DNA of 10,621 nt from an uncultured Shinella sp. GTDB taxonomy: Bacteria; Pseudomonadota; Alphaproteobacteria; Rhizobiales; Rhizobiaceae. Each line of letters begins with the position of its first letter. Position 1 is the first letter of the stretch. The stretch covers positions 1 to 10,621 of the forward strand of contig CAMPIK010000040.1 in the NCBI GenBank assembly GCA_946886325.1. The letters run 5' to 3'. This document shows positions 1-5,685 of this stretch, piece by piece. Both the position numbers and the translations under genes were made by a program. The notes under the pieces are model-generated. The model was given only the letters and a program-made list of their open reading frames with translations, was not told the DNA's origin and ran no database searches.

Positions 1-1151
1 GTCTTCGAGATGACATGCGGGATCGTCGCCTCCCGGCCGGTCGCGGCATTGTGAATACAGAGCGCACCGCCGCCCTCGTAGATGCGGTCGAGACAGTAGG
101 TTGCGCCGACGCAGGGGCGGATCTGCGCCTCCCTGCCCTCCTCGATCTTCCTGACGATATGCGGATCGGCGATATGGGCGCGCGTCATGCCGACCATGTC
201 GAGCTTGCCCTCGGCGATCGCATGGCGCGCCGTCGCGACATCCGCGATGCGGGCGGCGTGAAAGACCGGGAATTTCGTTGCTGCCCGCACCTCGCCGGCA
301 AAATCCAGATGCGGTGAGGCCGCCATGCCCTGGATCGGGATGACGTTGTTCAGATGCGCGTCGTGGTCGATATGGCCCTTGATGATATTGAGGAAATCCA
401 CCTTGCCGGAGCCGGCAAGGCGCCGGGCGATCTCGATGCCCTCCTGCTTCGACAGGCCGATGTCCCAGTCCTCGTCCGCCACCATGCGGATGCCAACGAC
501 GAAATCCGGACCGACCGCCTTGCGCACGGCATCCAGCACCATGTCGGAGAAACGCAGGCGGTTTTCCAGCGAGCCGCCATATTCGTCCTCGCGCCGGTTG
601 GTGGCGGGCGACCAGAAGCCGTCCATCAGGTGGCCGTAGGCCTCGAACTCGATACCATCGAGGCCGGCCGCCTGCATGCGTTGCGCCGCCGCCGCATAGT
701 CGCCGACGATGCGTTCGATGTCCCAGTCCTCGATCTCCTTGGGGAAGGCGCGGTGGGCGGGTTCGCGCACGGACGAGGCCGACAGCACCGGCAGCCAGTC
801 GCCCTTGTTCCAGCCGGTGCGGCGGCCGAGATGGGTGAGCTGGATCATCACCTTGCAGTCATGCTCGTGACAGTCGTCGGCGATCTTCTTCAGCCAGGGC
901 ACGATCTCGTCGGAATAGGCGTAGAGATTGCCGAAGGCGGGCGGCGAATCCTCCGACACGATGGCCGAGCCCGCCGTCATGGTCAGCGCCATGCCGCCCT
1001 TGGCCTTTTCCAGGTGATAGAGCCGGTAGCGGTCCTTCGGCATGCCGTCTTCGGAATAGGCCGGCTCATGCGAGGTCGACATGATCCGGTTCTTCAGCGT
1101 CAGGTGCTTCAGCCGGTAGGGCTGGAGCAGCGGGTCTTTCGAGAGCGTCAT
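1..1151 (-). CDS. TMADH/DgcA-type flavin and iron-sulfur N-demethylase, N-terminal part (truncated by window edge)
   Basis: Partial gene: 383 N-terminal residues are visible and the C-terminus lies beyond position 1. The visible part is an old-yellow-enzyme-like FMN TIM barrel (about residues 8-340) with the family signature EYGGSLENR near residue 200. The start of the iron-sulfur segment follows. Relatives (trimethylamine, histamine and dimethylglycine dehydrogenases, and N-methylproline demethylase StcD) run to roughly 680-730 residues with a C-terminal dinucleotide-binding half, and oxidatively remove N-methyl groups. The cluster region has Cys347, Cys353 and Cys365, but the position matching the second TMADH cysteine is Ala350 (codon GCA). 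The ATG directly follows an in-frame TGA, so the start is bounded; AAGGA lies about 8 nt upstream. It sits 21 nt behind the MttB-like gene, so co-transcription is likely. The family is clear; the substrate (dimethylglycine, N-methylproline or another methylamine) is inference. Confidence 0.85.
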   Translation of the reverse strand, partial: MTLSKDPLLQPYRLKHLTLKNRIMSTSHEPAYSEDGMPKDRYRLYHLEKAKGGMALTMTAGSAIVSEDSPPAFGNLYAYSDEIVPWLKKIADDCHEHDCKVMIQLTHLGRRTGWNKGDWLPVLSASSVREPAHRAFPKEIEDWDIERIVGDYAAAAQRMQAAGLDGIEFEAYGHLMDGFWSPATNRREDEYGGSLENRLRFSDMVLDAVRKAVGPDFVVGIRMVADEDWDIGLSKQEGIEIARRLAGSGKVDFLNIIKGHIDHDAHLNNVIPIQGMAASPHLDFAGEVRAATKFPVFHAARIADVATARHAIAEGKLDMVGMTRAHIADPHIVRKIEEGREAQIRPCVGATYCLDRIYEGGGALCIHNAATGREATIPHVISK

Positions 1152-1172
1152 TCAGGCGTCCTTGGGAGGATG

Positions 1173-2723
1173 TCAGTACCAGGCGTCGGCCATCGCCGCC
1201 TTCTTGCGGTCCACATAGTCGCAGAGCGCCTCGTCGATGGCGACATCCAGCGGCGGCGCTTCGTATTCGGCAAGCGTCTTCTTCCACTGGCGATTGGCCC
1301 GCGTCGCCATGTCCGTCGAGCCGCCCTCCTCGCTCCATTTCTCGAAGGGCTCGTTGTCGGAGAGCGTCGAGTCCCAGAAGGCCGTCTGGTAGTTGCGCAT
1401 CGTGTGGTCGCAGCCGAGGAAGTGGCTGCCGGGGCCGACCTGCAGGAAGGCGTCCATGGCGAGCGTGTTGTCGTCGACGACGACGCCCGCGAGATAGGAA
1501 TGCAGCGCGCCGCAGAGGTCGGCGTCCATGACGAACTTCTCGTAGGACATGGCGAGAAGGCCGTCGAGGAAGCCTGCGGAATGCAGCACGAAATTGGCGC
1601 CGCAATGCACCGCCGACATCATCGACATCATGCCTTCCTGCATCGCCTGTGCGTCCGGCAGCTTGGAGTTGGAGAAGTTGCCGGCGCATCGGAGCGGCAG
1701 GTTCAGGCGGCGGGCGAGCTGGCCGATGACCATCGAGCCGATGGCCGGCTCCGGCGTGCCGAAGGTGGGCGAACCCGAGCGCAGCGACATGGAGGAGAGG
1801 AAGTTGCCGAAGATGACCGGCGCGCCCTTGCGCTCCAGTTGCGTCAGCGCGCAGCCGGCGAGCGTTTCGGCAAAGGCCTGGGCGATGGCGCCGGCATTCG
1901 TCACCGGCCCCATGGCGCCGCCGAGGATGAAGGGCACGATGACGGCGGCCTGGTTGGCGCGGGCATAGGCGCGCAGCGACGTCGTCATGGTGCCGTCCCA
2001 GACGAGCGGCGAGTTGACGTTGACGTTGCCGAGAATGACGCAGTTCTTGTCGACGAAATCGGCGCCGAACAGCAGGCGCGCCATGTCGATCGAATCCTCC
2101 GCACGCTCCTCCGCGGTGATCGAGCCCATGAAGGCGCGATCGGAATATTTCATGTGGCTGTAGACCATGTCGAGGTGGCGCTTGTTGACGGGGATGTCGA
2201 CCGGCTCGCAGATCGTGCCGCCGGAATGGTGCAGCCAGGGGCTCGACTGGGCAAGCTTGATGAAGTTCCTGAAATCCTCCAGCGTGCCGTAGCGGCGGCC
2301 CTTGTCGAGGTCCATCACGAAGGGCGAGCCATAGGCCGGCGCGAAGACAACGTTCTTGCCGCCGATCTGGACGTTGTTGGCGGGATTGCGGGCATATTGC
2401 GTGAACTCGGCCGGCGCCGAGGAGACGACCTCGCGCAGCATGCCGGGTTCGAAGCGCACGAGCAGACCCTCCACCTTCGCGCCGGCACGCTTCCAGTGAT
2501 CGAGCGCGACCGGATCGTCGCGGAACTCGATGCCGACCTCGGCCAGGATGCGGTCGGCAGTGTGCTCGATCTTCAGGAGGTTTTCCTCGGAGAGCACGTC
2601 ATAGGTCGGGATGTTGCGCCGGATATAGGGCACGCCGACGATCTTTGCCGAATTGTCCCGCCGCGCCGGCCGCGAGCCGCGCGTCCGCCTCGTTGCCGCA
2701 GTGCCGTCAGCCACAGTGTCCAT
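1173..2723 (-). CDS. MttB-superfamily (non-pyrrolysine) trimethylamine/betaine methyltransferase-like protein
   Basis: A 516-residue protein of the trimethylamine:corrinoid methyltransferase (MttB) superfamily. It has a basic, disordered N-terminus (about residues 1-25), the typical entry segment VPYIRRNIPTYDVLSEE (about 31-47), then a full-length TIM-barrel body with family-like stretches such as GNVNVNSPLVWD and FGTPEP. The frame has no internal TAG and ends in TGA, so this is not the pyrrolysine-containing MttB. Characterised non-pyrrolysine members (MtgB, MtpB, MtcB) demethylate glycine betaine, proline betaine or carnitine in anaerobes and pass the methyl group to a corrinoid protein. 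Homologues in aerobic alphaproteobacteria are common but largely uncharacterised. A strong GAGGAGG at 2737-2731 sits 7 nt before the ATG, supporting the start. It is first in an operon with the demethylase-like gene and divergent from a LysR regulator. A quaternary-amine substrate is inference, and no corrinoid protein is present here. Confidence 0.9.
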   Translation of the reverse strand: MDTVADGTAATRRTRGSRPARRDNSAKIVGVPYIRRNIPTYDVLSEENLLKIEHTADRILAEVGIEFRDDPVALDHWKRAGAKVEGLLVRFEPGMLREVVSSAPAEFTQYARNPANNVQIGGKNVVFAPAYGSPFVMDLDKGRRYGTLEDFRNFIKLAQSSPWLHHSGGTICEPVDIPVNKRHLDMVYSHMKYSDRAFMGSITAEERAEDSIDMARLLFGADFVDKNCVILGNVNVNSPLVWDGTMTTSLRAYARANQAAVIVPFILGGAMGPVTNAGAIAQAFAETLAGCALTQLERKGAPVIFGNFLSSMSLRSGSPTFGTPEPAIGSMVIGQLARRLNLPLRCAGNFSNSKLPDAQAMQEGMMSMMSAVHCGANFVLHSAGFLDGLLAMSYEKFVMDADLCGALHSYLAGVVVDDNTLAMDAFLQVGPGSHFLGCDHTMRNYQTAFWDSTLSDNEPFEKWSEEGGSTDMATRANRQWKKTLAEYEAPPLDVAIDEALCDYVDRKKAAMADAWY

Positions 2724-2801
2724 CGTCGTGCCTCCTCATAAATCATGGCGATGCTAGAGAAGAAAAAGCCGCTTGTGATGCTGCAAAAAACTGTGTCTTC
2801 G

Positions 2802-2818
2802 CATAAGGTCACCTTATG
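2802..2818. promoter_or_regulatory. Perfect LysR-type palindrome (T-N11-A) over the regulator's SD and start codon
   Basis: The site reads CATAAGGT-C-ACCTTATG: two perfect 8-bp arms around one central base. It fits the LysR-family recognition pattern T-N11-A. It lies in the 92-nt region between the divergent MttB-like gene and the LysR gene. Its right arm contains the LysR ATG (2816-2818) and its left arm contains the only SD-like AAGG (2805-2808). In RNA the same bases could fold into a 7-bp stem with a UCA loop, hiding SD and start codon. Autoregulation plus control of the divergent operon is inference; the palindrome itself is directly visible. Confidence 0.7.
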
Positions 2819-3748
2819 GAAACGCTGCGCCGCCTCATCCCCTCCGCCTCCAGCCTCATCGTCTTCGAGGTTGCCGGGCGGCACCAGAACTTTACCCGCG
2901 CGGCCGAAGAGCTCGGCATGAGCCAGGCGGCGGTATCCTACGCCATTCGCGGGCTGGAGGAACAGCTCGGCGTGCCGCTCTTCCATCGCATGCACCGGGC
3001 GGTGTCGCTGACGGATGCCGGCGAGCGGCTGCATCTCGACGTGTCGATCGGCCTTGCCCGCATCCAGAAATCGGCGGAGGACATCCGCGCCAAGGGGCGC
3101 GAGGTCAATGTGACGCTCGCCGCCTCCACCGCCTTTACCTCGATGTGGATGCTGCCGCGGCTGAACCGCCTGCGCGCCGACCTGCCGGATATCGACCTTC
3201 GCATCCAGACGAGCGTGCGTGACATCGATTTCGACGACGAGCCGATCCAGCTCGGCATTCGCGGCGGCGATCCGGCGCTCTGGCCGCGCTACCATGCGGC
3301 ACCGCTTGCCCCCGAAATCATCAATGCGGTGGCAAGCCAGGCCTTCATCGAGCGTCACGGATTGCCGGCCACACCGGCGGACCTGTTGCGGCTGCCGCTC
3401 ATTCATCTGGAAGAGCCGGTGCGCAAGGCCTGCGACTGGCCGGAATGGTTCGCGAGCGCCGGCCTGCGCTACCCGCCGCAATCCCGGCGGCTCGCGATCA
3501 ACGACTATGTTCTGGTGATCCAGGCGGTGCTGTCCGGCGAAGGTATCGCGCTCGGCTGGCAGCACCTGATCGAAGGGCAGGTCGCCTCCGGCGCGCTGGT
3601 GCCCGTCGGCGGCCATGTGCTGGACACGGGCTTCGCCTTCTATGTGGTCTGGCCGCGCTCACGCGAGCTCAACAGCCATGCACGGCGCGTGCGCGACTGG
3701 CTGCTCGGCGAAGGCGGAGAGGCCGTCAGCCTCGGAGCACCGGCGTGA
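2816..3748 (+). CDS. LysR-family transcriptional regulator (GcvA-like)
   Basis: A 310-residue protein, a normal LysR-family length. The N-terminal winged helix-turn-helix covers about residues 12-70, with the characteristic run from FTRAAEELGMSQAAVS into LEEQLGVPLFHR and LTDAGERL. A linker helix and a periplasmic-binding-like effector domain (about 95-300) follow. It lacks a signal peptide, as expected for a cytoplasmic DNA-binding protein. It is transcribed away from the MttB-like / demethylase operon, the usual arrangement for a LysR regulator and its target. The palindrome over its start codon is the best candidate operator. The effector is probably the operon's substrate or a demethylated product, which is inference. 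Its last 23 nt overlap tail-to-tail with the PilZ gene on the other strand, leaving no room for a terminator between them. Confidence 0.93.
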   Translation: METLRRLIPSASSLIVFEVAGRHQNFTRAAEELGMSQAAVSYAIRGLEEQLGVPLFHRMHRAVSLTDAGERLHLDVSIGLARIQKSAEDIRAKGREVNVTLAASTAFTSMWMLPRLNRLRADLPDIDLRIQTSVRDIDFDDEPIQLGIRGGDPALWPRYHAAPLAPEIINAVASQAFIERHGLPATPADLLRLPLIHLEEPVRKACDWPEWFASAGLRYPPQSRRLAINDYVLVIQAVLSGEGIALGWQHLIEGQVASGALVPVGGHVLDTGFAFYVVWPRSRELNSHARRVRDWLLGEGGEAVSLGAPA

Positions 3749-4064
3749 CCTCGCGGTGGAAGAAGCGGAAATAGGACGAGACCTGCGCCAGCGCCTTGGT
3801 GTTGAGCTTGTACTCGATGCCGATTCGGCCATTGGCGTGCCAGCGCACGGTGCCGCTGATCTGGCCCAGTTCGTCGCTTTCGATATCGACGACCTGGCCG
3901 GGCATGACGCGGATCGGCGTTTCGAGATCGAGCGCGAGACCGACGCGCGACAGATCGACGATGCGGCCGCGGCTCTTCTGATGCAGCGCGCTGATCATTC
4001 CGTACATGCGAACCTTCGAACGCGCCGACGCCCGTTCCTTTCGCATCTTGCGGGTTTCCAACAT
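3726..4064 (-). CDS. Single-domain PilZ protein, probable c-di-GMP receptor
   Basis: A 112-residue protein that is essentially one PilZ domain. The c-di-GMP-binding signature is present: an RxxxR-type basic segment (Arg11-Arg15, with Arg19 continuing the spacing) and the D-x-S-x-x-G motif as Asp37-Leu-Ser-Arg-Val-Gly42. The later strands (VDIESDELG, GTVRWHANGRIGIEY) fit the PilZ beta-barrel. It has no membrane segment, so a cytosolic effector acting on motility, envelope or polysaccharide functions is expected for the family; the actual partner is unknown. The ATG at 4064 is chosen because GGGGAG lies 7 nt before it. An in-frame GTG at 4079 would add five residues but has a poorer SD. It lies 124 nt downstream of the GGDEF-EAL gene on the same strand. 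A TATGAT hexamer at 4105-4100 could be its own -10 box, but I found no good -35 partner. Confidence 0.88.
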   Translation of the reverse strand: MLETRKMRKERASARSKVRMYGMISALHQKSRGRIVDLSRVGLALDLETPIRVMPGQVVDIESDELGQISGTVRWHANGRIGIEYKLNTKALAQVSSYFRFFHREVTPVLRG

Positions 4065-4188
4065 CGGTATGCTCCCCACCTGTTTTCTCTTATCGGGAGA
4101 TCATAGCGAAGAGGCATTGCCGCCCGTCTAAGGCGTTCATGACAATTTTAGCGAAGTGCCCTGTTTTCGCACAGCGATCCGGGCGGGA

Positions 4189-5544
4189 TCAGGCGGAGAC
4201 GGCGGTATCGACCCGCACATACTTGTCGGCAAGGTAGCGCATCGTGGCGACGGAATCGGCCGGCTTGCCGTAGAAGTACCCCTGCCCCATGCCGCAGCCG
4301 AGCGCTTTCAGCTTCAGGGCCTCGGAGAAATCCTCGATGCCTTCCGCGACCACTTCGAGGTCGAGGCCATCGCACATGGCGACGATCGCCTTGATGATAT
4401 GTTCGGAGGCGCGATCCTCGGAAATGCGCGAGACGAAGGCGCGGTCGATCTTGACCTTGTCGAAGGTGAAGTCCCTGAGGCGGCCGAGGCTCGACTGGCC
4501 GGTGCCGAAATCGTCGAGCGAGATGCGCACGCCGGCGCCGCGCAGTTCGGCGACGATCTTCTGCGCCGTATCCGCATCGGTCATGACGGCGGTTTCGGTG
4601 ATTTCCAGTTCCAAGCGCCGCGGGTCGAGACCGACGCGGTTCAGGATGGCGAGCGTGTTGAGGCTGGTCTTCGGGTCCATCAACTGGGCGGAGGAGAGAT
4701 TGAAGGACAGGAAGAGTTCCTTCGGCCAGGACAGCGCCGCTTCGGCCGCCTTGCGCAAAAGCGTATCCGACAGCGCATCGATGAAACCGCGTTCTTCGGC
4801 GAGCGGCACGAAGACGGCCGGCGAGACATAGCCGAGATCGGCGTCGCACCAGCGCGCCAATGCCTCGAAGCCGACGACGGTGTCGTTGCGCAGATCGACG
4901 ATCGGCTGGAAATGCACATCCACCTCGTTGGCGATGATCGCCGTGCGAAGCGCCTGTTCGAGCTGGGTCGCCCGCTTCATCTCCTGGGCGATTTCCTGCG
5001 AATAGACGGTGATCTGGCCGCGGCCGCGCCGCTTGGAGCGATAGAGCGCCGTATCCGCACTCTTCAGAATGTCGCCGAAGTCCTCGCCGGCAAAGGGGTA
5101 GATCGCCATGCCGAAGGATGCGGAGAGACGCACGTTGCGGTCGCCGAGATCGAAGGGCGCCGAGAGCACCTCCTTCAGCATCTGGCCGACCTTTTCCGCA
5201 CCCTTGCGCTCGAAGACGAGCGGCAGCACGAAGGCGAACTCGTCGCCGCCGTGGCGCGTCACGGTGGCGCCGTCGGGGATGCAGGCGCGCAGGCGATGGG
5301 CGACCTGGCAGAGGATTTCGTCACCGGCCTGGGGGCCGAAAAGATCGTTGATGGGTTTGAAACCGTCGAGATTAGCGATGCCGACGGCAAACGGCGCCGG
5401 GTCTTCGGCACGTTCGGCCGCAAGCTGCCGCACCTTGTCGCGCAAACGATTGGCATTGCCGAGTCCCGTCAATGCGTCGGTGTAAGCCATCGCATGCAGG
5501 TCGTTCTGGGAAACTTCCAGCGCCGGTTTCTCAGCAGACGTCAT
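4189..5544 (-). CDS. Soluble GGDEF-EAL protein, probable c-di-GMP phosphodiesterase
   Basis: From the ATG at 5544 the protein has 451 residues: a short N-terminus without membrane segments, a GGDEF domain (about 20-180) and an EAL domain (about 192-440). The EAL half has the residues expected of an active c-di-GMP phosphodiesterase: EAL at 227-229, Asn282, Glu314, the DDFGTG loop (Asp344-Asp345), Lys365, Glu401 and Gln421. The GGDEF motif (99-103) is intact, but the metal-binding Asp that opens the usual D-x-D-x-F-K motif is Asn58 (codon AAT). No RxxD inhibitory site precedes GGDEF. I infer phosphodiesterase activity, with the GGDEF half weak or acting as a GTP sensor. The start is uncertain: the frame stays open to a TTG at 5604 (20 more residues) directly after an in-frame TAA, with a GTG at 5589 preceded by AAGGG. 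It lies upstream of a PilZ receptor gene on the same strand. Confidence 0.92.
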   Translation of the reverse strand: MTSAEKPALEVSQNDLHAMAYTDALTGLGNANRLRDKVRQLAAERAEDPAPFAVGIANLDGFKPINDLFGPQAGDEILCQVAHRLRACIPDGATVTRHGGDEFAFVLPLVFERKGAEKVGQMLKEVLSAPFDLGDRNVRLSASFGMAIYPFAGEDFGDILKSADTALYRSKRRGRGQITVYSQEIAQEMKRATQLEQALRTAIIANEVDVHFQPIVDLRNDTVVGFEALARWCDADLGYVSPAVFVPLAEERGFIDALSDTLLRKAAEAALSWPKELFLSFNLSSAQLMDPKTSLNTLAILNRVGLDPRRLELEITETAVMTDADTAQKIVAELRGAGVRISLDDFGTGQSSLGRLRDFTFDKVKIDRAFVSRISEDRASEHIIKAIVAMCDGLDLEVVAEGIEDFSEALKLKALGCGMGQGYFYGKPADSVATMRYLADKYVRVDTAVSA

Positions 5545-5647
5545 TTGCGGGTTCCCGATTGCGGCCTCGACCTCCGATAACGTTTCCACTTTGCCCTTTG
5601 GCAATTAACAAATGCATAGCAAATGACTGTTACTCCTCCCAGTATCC

Positions 5648-5665
5648 CTCCCCAAATGTGGGGAG
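5648..5665. repeat. GC-rich hairpin CTCCCCA-AATG-TGGGGAG downstream of the PAS-receiver gene
   Basis: A perfect 7-bp inverted repeat with a 4-nt loop, starting 20 nt after the stop codon of the PAS-receiver gene on the minus strand and upstream of the GGDEF-EAL gene. Neither side has a T run, so it is not a classical intrinsic terminator. It could weaken read-through, act as a Rho-dependent or processing structure, or belong to a dispersed palindromic repeat of the kind common between rhizobial genes. None of these can be settled from one copy. Confidence 0.4.
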
Positions 5666-5685
5666 TTGACAGTCGAAATCATCAA

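Noticed and set aside
1173..2723. Possibility that the methyltransferase is a pyrrolysine enzyme with a read-through TAG
   Set aside because: The frame has no internal TAG and is full length to a TGA, so it belongs to the non-pyrrolysine branch.
354..2741. Very long open frame (795 codons) on the plus strand opposite the MttB-like and demethylase genes
   Set aside because: The predicted protein is rich in Arg, His, Val and Gly without a recognisable domain. The minus strand carries two clear family proteins with good SD sites. Long antisense frames are usual in high-GC DNA with strong third-position bias.
2573..3616. 347-codon minus-strand frame opposite the LysR gene
   Set aside because: No recognisable domain of its own. 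It runs antisense to a clear LysR protein and into the MttB-like gene in another frame.
4100..4105. TATGAT -10-like hexamer upstream of the PilZ gene (minus strand)
   Set aside because: The hexamer is good, but the only -35-like sequence (TTAGAC) is 20 nt away and TTGTCA is further, so I do not call a promoter.
4156..5580. 474-codon plus-strand open frame opposite the GGDEF-EAL gene
   Set aside because: It is the mirror frame of a clear GGDEF-EAL protein, has low-complexity composition and no motif.
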